A stretch of DNA of 6,084 bases from an uncultured Bermanella sp. (lineage in GTDB: Bacteria > Pseudomonadota > Gammaproteobacteria > Pseudomonadales > Oceanobacteraceae), in NCBI GenBank assembly GCA_913054445.1, contig CAJXIK010000125.1:1-6084 (forward strand). The letters are read 5' to 3'. Numbering within the stretch: position 1 is the first letter of the stretch; every line of letters starts with the position of its first letter. The position numbers were made by a program, and so were the translations under genes. The notes beneath the pieces were generated by a model, which had not been told where the DNA came from, did no database searches, and saw nothing but the letters and a program-made list of their open reading frames with translations. Below are positions 1 through 4,847 of this stretch, one piece after another.

Positions 1-37
1 GGAGGCCACCCCGTGGCCGAAATAACATTGCCGCACA

Positions 38-619
38 TTAAACATTAATATTACGCGGATGCTGCGGGCAATTAACCAGGTGGTCGTTCACTAGCCCCAT
101 GGACTGCATGAAGGCATAACAGATCGTGGGGCCAATAAATTTAAAGCCGAGTTTTTTAAGGCCGCGACTCATGGCCAGCGACTGCTCGGTGGCGGCGGGC
201 AACTGTGACAGCTCAGAAAAATGATTCACCACCACTTGGTTCCCCACAAAACTCCAAACAAAATCTGCGAATCTAACGCCGGATTTTTTCATGGCAAGAT
301 ACGCTTGGGCATTGCTACGAATGGCATAAATTTTTAAGCGGTTGCGAATCAAACCCGCATCCAGCAGGCAATCTTCTAACTCGGCGTCGCTCATGGCGGC
401 CACCTTAGTGGGATTAAAACGGTGAAAACGCTGGCGGTAGTGCGCCCGTTTCTTGAGCACGGTGATCCAACTGAGGCCCGCCTGCTGGCCCTCTAGGCAC
501 AGTTTCTCGAACAGTTTTTTATCGTCGCGACATGCAATGCCCCACTCGTCTTGGTGGTAAGCCAGATACAGGTCGCCCTTGGCCCAGCCACAGGGTTGCA
601 AATCCATTGATTTTTTCAT
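38..619 (-). CDS. tag: DNA-3-methyladenine glycosylase I
   Basis: This base-excision-repair enzyme removes 3-methyladenine from alkylated DNA in the cytoplasm. Numbering from the start chosen here (193 residues), the HhH-GPD-like Tag fold is recognisable along its whole length. The zinc ligands of E. coli Tag (Cys4, His17, His175, Cys179) correspond to C10, H22, H180 and C184, and the catalytic-pocket glutamate lies in CLEGQQAGLSW (E43), with Y21 and W51 as base-contacting aromatics. DFVWSFV and GFKFIGPTICYAFMQ are also typical. Three in-frame ATGs are possible, at 631, 619 and 607. I chose 619 because GGAA sits 6 nt upstream of it, while 631 and 607 lack a visible Shine-Dalgarno sequence; the family usually starts nearest the 607 position. 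The gene is divergent from the pseudouridine synthase gene. It is complete and unremarkable. Function is secure; only the start is uncertain. Confidence 0.95.
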   Translation of the reverse strand: MKKSMDLQPCGWAKGDLYLAYHQDEWGIACRDDKKLFEKLCLEGQQAGLSWITVLKKRAHYRQRFHRFNPTKVAAMSDAELEDCLLDAGLIRNRLKIYAIRSNAQAYLAMKKSGVRFADFVWSFVGNQVVVNHFSELSQLPAATEQSLAMSRGLKKLGFKFIGPTICYAFMQSMGLVNDHLVNCPQHPRNINV

Positions 620-680
620 GGTTGATTCCATTCTATGCCAGCGTGCTTAAATCCACATTGGGCCAGACGACTGACAGTGT

Positions 681-701
681 TAAACTGACGCTGCCAGTTT
701 A
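681..701. promoter_or_regulatory. Perfect inverted repeat in tag-rluA divergent region
   Basis: TAAACTG and CAGTTTA are perfect 7-bp arms around a 7-nt spacer. The dyad lies between two divergently transcribed genes, about 60 bp from each start, where an operator or overlapping promoters would be expected. A weak plus-strand promoter can be drawn with TTGGGC at 658-663 and TAAACT at 681-686 (17-bp spacer), which would put the left arm on the -10. The regulatory role is inference; the symmetry is directly visible. Confidence 0.35.
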
Positions 702-710
702 CCTCATATC

Positions 711-723
711 CCCGTGACACGGG
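711..723. repeat. 13-bp near-perfect palindrome upstream of rluA
   Basis: CCCGTG-A-CACGGG is perfectly symmetric around position 717, in the presumed 5' leader of the rluA-type gene about 33 bp before its start codon. The single-base centre is too small for an RNA hairpin loop without opening at least one pair, so a protein-binding site is as likely as an RNA structure. No function is known to me. Confidence 0.3.
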
Positions 724-755
724 TTTGGTGCCATGCCCGCTAGGAAAAATATGAT

Positions 756-1412
756 ATGCCCGTTAGCAGCCCCTTCATCGCTCCCCAGTGCCACGATGAA
801 ATTGAGATTCTTTATCAAGACCCGCACCTGTTGTTAATCAACAAACCCAGCAAATTATTGAGCCTCTCGGGTAAACACCCGCTCAACATAGATTCGGTAC
901 ATCACCGTTTAGTCAAAGATTTCCCCAGCGCCTTGATGGTCCACAGGCTCGATCTTGGCACCTCGGGAATCATGGTAATCGCCCTCAACAAGCAGGTAAA
1001 CAAGGATATTTGCCAGCAATTCGCGGCTCGCCACGTGAAAAAAACCTACACCGCATTGCTGCACGGTCACATAACTCACGACACGGGCAACATAGACTTG
1101 CCCATAGCCAAAGGCGATTTTCCCCTACAAAAAATTTGCTACCAAAACGGTAAGCAGGCCAGCAGCGACTATGTGGTGCAGGCCCGTGGTGAGGGGGTTA
1201 GCCGTGTCATATTTACTCCCCGCACTGGGCGCACTCATCAACTGCGCATTCACAGCCGTGAGATAGGTCACCCCATCCTCGGCTGCGACCTATACGGCAC
1301 GCAGGCATCGCACACGCTAAGCAAGCGCCTAATGCTACACGCCACCACGCTGGAATTTACCCACCCACTGACGCAAGAGAAAGTGATGGCCCACTGTGAA
1401 TGCCCGTTTTAA
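756..1412 (+). CDS. rluA: RluA-family pseudouridine synthase
   Basis: The product (218 residues) isomerises uridine to pseudouridine in structured RNA; E. coli RluA modifies 23S rRNA U746 and tRNA U32. Length matches E. coli RluA (219). The catalytic aspartate is D66 in HRLDLGTSG, close to Asp64 of RluA. The ILYQDPHLLLINKPS strand, the TGRTHQLRIH motif and the GHPILGCDLY and LHATTLEFTHP blocks follow in family order. There is no N-terminal S4 domain, which points to RluA or TruC rather than RluB/C/D/E/F types. The start at 756 has AGGAAA at 742-747; the ATG at 751 is out of frame. The segment after DLPIAKGD is a few residues shorter than in E. coli RluA, so a paralogue with a different RNA target is possible. 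It converges on the DUF4426 gene with only 23 bp between. Confidence 0.85.
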   Translation: MPVSSPFIAPQCHDEIEILYQDPHLLLINKPSKLLSLSGKHPLNIDSVHHRLVKDFPSALMVHRLDLGTSGIMVIALNKQVNKDICQQFAARHVKKTYTALLHGHITHDTGNIDLPIAKGDFPLQKICYQNGKQASSDYVVQARGEGVSRVIFTPRTGRTHQLRIHSREIGHPILGCDLYGTQASHTLSKRLMLHATTLEFTHPLTQEKVMAHCECPF

Positions 1413-1436
1413 AAAAAGGTGGCACCCTGCGGGCAC
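1411..1436 (-). terminator. Weak intrinsic terminator for the DUF4426 gene
   Basis: Read on the minus strand, the stop codon is followed by GTG-CCC-GCA-GGG-TGC-CAC, which can fold as a six-pair stem with a 3-nt bulge, then C and seven T residues (the A run at 1411-1417). The stem is short and imperfect but GC-rich and correctly followed by a T tract. Read on the plus strand there is no T tract, so it would not serve rluA. Confidence 0.35.
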
Positions 1437-1876
1437 TATTTATCCTGGTAAAACCTCTGCTTAAATTTAAGCTTCAGCGCTTTCTTGGGCTTCTTGGCCA
1501 TTAGGTCAATGTCGAAGCTGTACACCTCTTCTTCATCGAATTTAAAGGTACTGATGAAGTAGATGGCGCGCCCTTCCTGTATGCGGGTAAAGTCTAGGGT
1601 CTTGTATTGTCCCAACAGGTTGACCATCTGCCCGCTCACCTCGGCATCCACCGCATTGGTGCGTCCCTTCTTAAGGATGGAAACACTCAGGTAGCCCATA
1701 TTGCGACTGCGCTTAATAGCGTACTGCTTGGCCACCTGAGGGGATAACTCGGTACTGGTTAAGCCGATGTAATGCACCTCGTAGTCAGCAAATACTTGTT
1801 TTTGCTCGCCGTGGGCCCACGACAAACAACCCACCAACAGCATGCAGGCCCAGCTAAATTGCGCCAACCCTTTCAT
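1436..1876 (-). CDS. DUF4426 family exported protein
   Basis: This 146-residue protein of unknown function matches the DUF4426 pattern: an N-terminal export signal, then QKQVFADYEVHYIGLTSTELSPQVAKQYAIKRSRN and a beta-rich remainder. The signal has K2, a hydrophobic core at about residues 9-19 and a good signal peptidase I site after AHG (residue 23). LVGC at residues 14-17 also fits a lipobox, so a lipoprotein cannot be excluded, although the early cysteine leaves a short hydrophobic stretch. The mature part is basic near the C-terminus (KKPKKALKLKFKQ). A GGGAGAGAG Shine-Dalgarno sequence lies just before the ATG. From memory, pseudomonads encode a DUF4426 protein next to metW/metX and rdgB; that context is absent here. 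Family assignment comes from recognised sequence pattern; function is unknown. Confidence 0.75.
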   Translation of the reverse strand: MKGLAQFSWACMLLVGCLSWAHGEQKQVFADYEVHYIGLTSTELSPQVAKQYAIKRSRNMGYLSVSILKKGRTNAVDAEVSGQMVNLLGQYKTLDFTRIQEGRAIYFISTFKFDEEEVYSFDIDLMAKKPKKALKLKFKQRFYQDK

Positions 1877-1962
1877 ATTCTCTCTCCCAAGCGTTTAACC
1901 ATCATGTGCAGGGCACCTGCATTAAGACTATCAGAGAATCTTCATTTGGCTGGCCGACGACT

Positions 1963-1992
1963 ATTCTAAATACAATTGAAAAAATGCTGAAA
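1963..1992 (-). promoter_or_regulatory. Possible sigma70 promoter for DUF4426 gene
   Basis: On the minus strand TTTCAG and TAGAAT are separated by 18 bp in an AT-rich stretch. The -10 matches five of six consensus bases but the -35 is poor. It would give a 5' leader of roughly 80 nt. Confidence 0.25.
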
Positions 1993-2059
1993 GCTAAGGT
2001 TTAGGTCTATCGATTGAGCAGATGATAGGCGGCCGCCAAACAGGCAGTGAAATCCCCCC

Positions 2060-2092
2060 TTGATTGCTCTACAATGGCGGCCATTCTATTTT
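2060..2092 (+). promoter_or_regulatory. Possible promoter and palindrome for SEC-C gene
   Basis: TTGATT at 2060-2065 is a fair -35. Candidate -10 boxes downstream are TTCTAT (2084-2089, 18-bp spacer) or, pairing with TTGCTC at 2064, TATTTT (2087-2092, 17-bp spacer). Inside the spacer lies the 13-bp symmetric sequence AATGGC-G-GCCATT (2073-2085), where a regulator could block the promoter. TACAAT at 2070-2075 also looks like a -10 but has no good -35. All of this is by eye. Confidence 0.3.
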
Positions 2093-2116
2093 AGTCCGTA
2101 AAGTGTACAGCTCCCT

Positions 2117-2143
2117 GCTATTTAGCCTCGCGAGGGCTTTAGC
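2117..2143 (+). promoter_or_regulatory. Leader hairpin before SEC-C gene
   Basis: GCTA at 2117-2120 pairs with TAGC at 2140-2143, and the interior holds the self-complementary CCTCGCGAGG, with AGCC pairing GGCT. The stem is interrupted by T/A mismatches. It lies 36 nt before the start codon, leaving the Shine-Dalgarno sequence free, and has no T tract. A role in mRNA stability or as an operator is inference. Confidence 0.3.
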
Positions 2144-2179
2144 CACTTTGCCAACCCCCTCTATTTAAAGGATCCAAAC

Positions 2180-2518
2180 ATGTCTAAGTTTTTCTACAAG
2201 GGCGGCTCCATGAAAAAGCCCGAGCACTCCAGTGCCGGCTTTAGCGTGAGCAAAACCGTGCGTTTGGGTACCGATAAAGCCCCTGCCAACATCAGCGTGC
2301 AGAGCGAAGAACGCAAGCAAGAACTGATTGGCGTATTCGCTGAAAACGGTTGGGCCAGCATCATCAAGGTGAACGCCGAGCAAGCAGAAGATATCCGTGA
2401 CCTAGAAATCCTCCAGAGCAACCAAGAATCGACGGCGGCGGTGACCACCAAGAAAGCCAACCGCAACGACCCTTGCCCCTGTGGCAGCGGCAAAAAATAC
2501 AAGAAGTGCTGCGCTTAG
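2180..2518 (+). CDS. SEC-C motif zinc-binding protein, PBPRA1643-like
   Basis: This 112-residue cytoplasmic protein ends in a full SEC-C motif, NRNDPCPCGSGKKYKKCCA, with the zinc ligands C99, C101, C110 and C111 (the last position is often His in relatives). The same module ends SecA, where it binds zinc and contacts SecB and ribosomes; here it is carried by an unrelated small protein. Residues 1-45 (MSKFFYKGG..., SVSKTVRLGTDKAPANISV) resemble the small SWIM/SEC-C family named after Photobacterium PBPRA1643, recalled rather than searched. Residues 46-80 are predicted by eye to be an alpha/beta segment (ERKQELIGVFAENGWASIIKV). A strong AAAGGA lies 7 nt before the ATG. It is a single-gene unit, with its own leader and a strong terminator. 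Molecular function is unknown. Confidence 0.85.
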   Translation: MSKFFYKGGSMKKPEHSSAGFSVSKTVRLGTDKAPANISVQSEERKQELIGVFAENGWASIIKVNAEQAEDIRDLEILQSNQESTAAVTTKKANRNDPCPCGSGKKYKKCCA

Positions 2519-2528
2519 TCTAAGACTG

Positions 2529-2560
2529 ACGAGCGCCTGCCTATTTTTCTGGCCGCTCGT
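2529..2560 (+). terminator. First hairpin after SEC-C gene
   Basis: ACGAGCGCC (2529-2537) pairs with GGcCGCTCGT (2551-2560), nine pairs with one bulged C, starting about ten bases after the stop codon. It is not followed by T residues, so alone it is not a canonical terminator. Part of its 5' arm and loop, GCCTGC (2535-2540), is also complementary to GCAGGC (2561-2566), which belongs to the base of the next hairpin. Confidence 0.45.
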
Positions 2561-2561
2561 G

Positions 2562-2607
2562 CAGGCATAAAAAAAGCGAACTCAAGGGTTCGCTTTTTTT
2601 ATGTCTG
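2562..2607. terminator. Strong bidirectional rho-independent terminator
   Basis: A 20-bp stem (2562-2581 with 2588-2607) with one G-U pair encloses a 6-nt loop. The core is GCGAAC-TCAAGG-GTTCGC flanked by seven A residues on the left and seven T residues on the right, so the T tract is present for both strands. It lies between the convergent SEC-C and cytochrome b561 genes and can end both transcripts. Confidence 0.93.
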
Positions 2608-2625
2608 GAACATGTCACTCTAAAA

Positions 2626-3177
2626 TCACGTCATGCGAATTAACACATCGTTTTCCTTGTCATCCAGCAGCCTGTGTTTGGCCACACCCGCTAAGTGTAA
2701 GCTGAGCAACCCCAAGAAAGCCCAGGCGGTGAAGCTGTGAATTTCATGGCAGATGCCATTCCAGTATTCGCTCTTGGCGGTAATATCCGGCACAGAAAAC
2801 AATCCAAACATATCCACCCCGCTCACATAGGCGTAAGTGCTGTTCATGAAATAGCCCGACACTGTCATGGAAATCATGGCCAAGTACAAGGCTATGTGTA
2901 CTAAGTGAGACAAATTATGCTCCCACTTTTGTAAGCCTGCTATGGGTGTCGGCAGCTGGCCCTTAGCCCGTACCGGTAGCCTAATCATCACCAGCAAGAG
3001 CGCGATCATGCCAAAGGCTTTGTGCAACGGATAGAGGTCGTATTTATCGCTGGCATCTGGGTCTATCCCTGCCATATAAAACCCTACCGCCAGCAGCGTC
3101 ATGATGATCACGGCCGTGGACCAATGCAAAAAACGCATGGGCATGGAATATTTTTCGACTGTTTGGCGAGTGTTCAT
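2626..3177 (-). CDS. Cytochrome b561 family di-heme membrane protein
   Basis: This 183-residue inner-membrane protein has four hydrophobic helices, at about 15-36, 50-68, 88-112 and 144-166, as in the bacterial cytochrome b561 (CybB/YceJ) family, which moves electrons between quinol and an acceptor and in CybB reacts with superoxide. The four expected heme-ligand histidines are H18 (RFLHWS), H52 (PLHKAFG), H147 (HEIHSF) and H161 (LSLHLAG); the last pair is 14 apart, as in E. coli CybB. H87, H91, H94, H144 and H168 are additional. The start at 3177 is chosen over 3192 because GAGGGG lies 7 nt upstream of it, while 3192 has no Shine-Dalgarno sequence. It follows the FMN reductase gene by 22 bp and is very probably co-transcribed with it. 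The natural electron donor is unknown. Confidence 0.9.
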   Translation of the reverse strand: MNTRQTVEKYSMPMRFLHWSTAVIIMTLLAVGFYMAGIDPDASDKYDLYPLHKAFGMIALLLVMIRLPVRAKGQLPTPIAGLQKWEHNLSHLVHIALYLAMISMTVSGYFMNSTYAYVSGVDMFGLFSVPDITAKSEYWNGICHEIHSFTAWAFLGLLSLHLAGVAKHRLLDDKENDVLIRMT

Positions 3178-3199
3178 TTTAATTCCCCTCATTCGTTAT

Positions 3200-3787
3200 T
3201 TATTTTTCTATTGTTAGGTGATCGAGCACTTGCCCCACCATGGCCGCCACCCGATCTCGCAGGGCGGCATTGCGGATATTGCCTTGCTCATCGAAGGCCT
3301 CGTAGGCGGCTGGCACCGCCACCTGAGAAGGGACCACTAAGCTGCCCACGCTGGTTAATATGTCGCGCACATGGTTGAGGCCGCGAACGCCGCCCAAGCT
3401 GCCAGGTGAAGCCGCCATGATGCCCACGGTTAGTTGAGCATACGGCGGGCTATAACTGCCATCTTTGGCCGGGCGCGATAGCCAGTCGAGGGTGTTTTTC
3501 AATACGGGTGATAATGAACCGTTGTATTCTGGGCTGGCCAGCAATAGCCCCTGGGCACTGGCGAACATGCCGCGCAAGTCATTTAATGCCGCAGGGGGGG
3601 CTTGTTGCTCTAGGTCTTCGGCGAACAAGGGCAAAGGGTAGTCGGCTAAATCCAGCACGGTGACCCGAGCCCCGCCCTCGACGGCGCTGTGGGCGGCGGC
3701 CTGCAGCAGTTGCTTGTTCCAAGAATCCTGGCGGGTGCTGCCAGCAAAGGCGATGATGTGGGCTTGTTGAGGCGTGGCTTGGCTCAT
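3200..3787 (-). CDS. NAD(P)H-dependent FMN reductase family protein
   Basis: This 195-residue flavodoxin-fold protein belongs to the FMN_red family (ChrR/YieF, SsuE, azoreductase relatives) that uses NAD(P)H to reduce bound FMN and then quinones, chromate, azo dyes or free flavin. The FMN-phosphate loop is GSTRQDSWN (residues 16-24). SPEYNGSLSPVLKNTLDWLSR (85-105) is the family signature that contacts the isoalloxazine ring, and SPGSLGGVRG (127-136) closes the flavin site. There is no signal peptide. GGAG lies 5 nt before the ATG. It is the first gene of a two-gene unit with cytochrome b561 and is divergent from the LysR gene, which suggests LysR control. The exact substrate cannot be read from sequence; quinone reductase is favoured by the membrane-cytochrome neighbour, by inference only. 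Confidence 0.9.
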   Translation of the reverse strand: MSQATPQQAHIIAFAGSTRQDSWNKQLLQAAAHSAVEGGARVTVLDLADYPLPLFAEDLEQQAPPAALNDLRGMFASAQGLLLASPEYNGSLSPVLKNTLDWLSRPAKDGSYSPPYAQLTVGIMAASPGSLGGVRGLNHVRDILTSVGSLVVPSQVAVPAAYEAFDEQGNIRNAALRDRVAAMVGQVLDHLTIEK

Positions 3788-3843
3788 GGTGACTCCGTTA
3801 ATGCTGCTGTTGGCTAAGTGGTGACGCCATTGTGCACGCTATT

Positions 3844-3857
3844 TATTTGAACAAATA
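3844..3857. promoter_or_regulatory. Candidate LysR operator dyad, central
   Basis: TATTTG-AA-CAAATA has perfect 6-bp arms and sits at the middle of the 121-bp gap between the LysR gene and its probable target. A wider pair ATTTATT (3841-3847) and AATAAAT (3861-3867) surrounds it. LysR-family regulators usually bind short AT-rich dyads in such divergent regions, so this is my best candidate for the primary binding site. Binding is not shown. Confidence 0.45.
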
Positions 3858-3873
3858 CAGAATAAATGCAAAG

Positions 3874-3897
3874 CTTATGTGCATACACGCACATAAG
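3874..3897. promoter_or_regulatory. Long dyad directly before LysR start
   Basis: CTTATGTGC and GCACATAAG are perfect 9-bp arms around the 6-nt centre ATACAC, with two more matching pairs outside after one mismatch (AA at 3871-3872 and TT at 3899-3900). The right arm ends 11 nt before the LysR ATG. As DNA it may be an autoregulatory operator; as RNA, if transcription starts upstream, it would form a hairpin right at the ribosome-binding region. The symmetry is certain, the role inferred. Confidence 0.5.
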
Positions 3898-3908
3898 TTT
3901 AAATCACC

Positions 3909-4793
3909 ATGACCGAGCACAGTAACTGGCAAGACATTCACATCGCCTACCATGTGGCCAAGCTGGGCACCCTGTCGGCCGCCGCCACCCACCTAGCGGT
4001 GCACCATTCCACGGTGTTACGTCATGTGGATGCTCTCGAGAAGCGCTTAAACTGCACCTTATTTCACCGCCACGCCAGAGGCTATAGCGTGACCGAGGCG
4101 GGCCAGCTGCTGTTTAAAGAGGCCCAGCAAACCCAAGAACGGTTCGACAGGATGCTGGGCAGGCTGGCCGGTCAGAATGCTCGGCTATCTGGCACCCTAG
4201 TGATCACCAGTGTCTCTAGTTTTTCACCCATATTAATGCCGGTCATCGCTCGCTTCATCGAGCTTCACCCCCAAGTGCAGGTAGAGCTGGTCAGCGACAG
4301 CCGCATCTTTAAGCTGGAATACGGCGAGGCCCACGTCAGTGTACGCCCCGGTGCTCAGCCTAAAGACGCAGATTACGTGGTGCAGTTGCTGCAAAAAAAT
4401 CAATCGACCCTGTATGCCAGCCAGGCCTATGTGGATAAATACGGTAGCTTGACGTCTCTTCAGAACATCGCCGGTCATCACTTCATTGGCAACATTCATG
4501 CGCTCAACAATATTCCCATGATGCGCTGGCTCAACGGCCATGTGGATGCATCACAGATTCACTTTCGGGGTTCCGACTTTAGCGCCATGATGGACGCTGG
4601 CATCCATGGCTTGGGCATTGTCGGGCTGGGCTGTAATATCGCCAGCACTAAGCCTGGCTTATTGGCGCAGCTGACGCCGCCCCCTGAATGGGATAATGAT
4701 TTATGGTTGGTCACGCACCGCGATATACACCGTAGCCCTAAGGTGCAGGCGTTTACTCAATTGCTGAAGAGCATGATGGGGGATGCGCGTTAA
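3909..4793 (+). CDS. LysR-family transcriptional regulator
   Basis: The product (294 residues, usual family length) has an N-terminal winged helix-turn-helix at about 8-65, with the recognition region SAAATHLAVHHSTVLRHVDALEKRL followed by the typical FHRHARGYSVTEAG wing, a linker helix at 66-92, and a periplasmic-binding-protein-like effector domain from about 95 (GTLVITSVSSFSPILMPVIARF) to the end. The start is forced: an in-frame TAA lies 6 nt upstream and the next methionine is at residue 82. No good Shine-Dalgarno sequence precedes it, only TAAG within the dyad at 3874-3897, so translation may be weak, structured or leaderless. It is divergent from the FMN reductase/b561 pair, the classic position for a regulator of that unit, probably with negative autoregulation. 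The inducer is unknown. Confidence 0.93.
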   Translation: MTEHSNWQDIHIAYHVAKLGTLSAAATHLAVHHSTVLRHVDALEKRLNCTLFHRHARGYSVTEAGQLLFKEAQQTQERFDRMLGRLAGQNARLSGTLVITSVSSFSPILMPVIARFIELHPQVQVELVSDSRIFKLEYGEAHVSVRPGAQPKDADYVVQLLQKNQSTLYASQAYVDKYGSLTSLQNIAGHHFIGNIHALNNIPMMRWLNGHVDASQIHFRGSDFSAMMDAGIHGLGIVGLGCNIASTKPGLLAQLTPPPEWDNDLWLVTHRDIHRSPKVQAFTQLLKSMMGDAR

Positions 4794-4815
4794 AGCGCGT
4801 TAAAAGCGCCTTAAA
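4785..4815 (+). repeat. Short tandem repeat across LysR stop codon
   Basis: GCGCGTTAAA occurs twice in direct succession (4785-4794 and 4795-4804), followed after one A by the variant GCGCCTTAAA (4806-4815), which continues into an A run to 4819. The first copy supplies the last arginine codon and the TAA stop. The GCGC blocks could form only a 4-bp stem, so I do not call a terminator. Confidence 0.6.
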
Positions 4816-4847
4816 AAAAGTGCCAATGAACTTAAATGAGTGGCCGT

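Larger units (their letters stand above)
1877..2179. other. Gene-free divergent intergenic region
   Basis: These 303 bp separate the divergent DUF4426 and SEC-C genes. I see no convincing coding sequence or tRNA. The 1960-2010 part is AT-rich and suits promoters. Other visible elements are a 7-bp stem with one G-U pair (2005-2011 with 2024-2030), the 10-bp palindrome GGCGGCCGCC at 2028-2037, a 13-bp palindrome at 2073-2085 and a hairpin at 2117-2143. The leader in front of the SEC-C gene may be about 80 nt or longer. Confidence 0.6.

Noticed and set aside
1..48. Possible 3' end of a plus-strand gene overlapping the end of tag (GGHPVAEITLPHIKH then TAA at 46-48, or EATPWPK then TAA at 23-25), and a 6-bp palindrome GGCCAC-CCC-GTGGCC at 4-18.
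   Set aside because: Fifteen or fewer residues at the edge cannot identify a gene or a frame, and the palindrome has no T tract. More upstream sequence would decide.
532..717. 61-residue plus-strand open frame crossing the tag start.
   Set aside because: It overlaps tag on the opposite strand, has no domain pattern or ribosome-binding site and contains the palindromic promoter region.
1772..1969. 65-residue plus-strand open frame over the DUF4426 start and its upstream region.
   Set aside because: Antisense to a well-supported signal peptide, low-complexity composition, no Shine-Dalgarno sequence.
2000..2040. tRNA or small structured RNA gene in the long intergenic region.
   Set aside because: One 7-bp stem and a GC palindrome are present, but no cloverleaf, T-arm signature or terminator follows.
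2165..2502. Two minus-strand open frames opposite the SEC-C gene (72 and 102 residues).
   Set aside because: They are reverse-strand shadows of a gene with a complete SEC-C motif and a strong Shine-Dalgarno sequence.
3022..3378. 118-residue plus-strand frame opposite the b561/FMN reductase junction.
   Set aside because: Composition rich in R, P and H typical of antisense frames, and it crosses the boundary of two clear genes.
4233..4541. 102-residue minus-strand frame inside the LysR gene.
   Set aside because: Antisense shadow of the effector-binding domain; no motif.
4794..4847. Intrinsic terminator for the CZB gene using the seven-T tract (minus strand, 4813-4819).
   Set aside because: Only a 4-bp stem (GCCA/TGGC) with a large loop can be drawn before the T tract, too weak to call.
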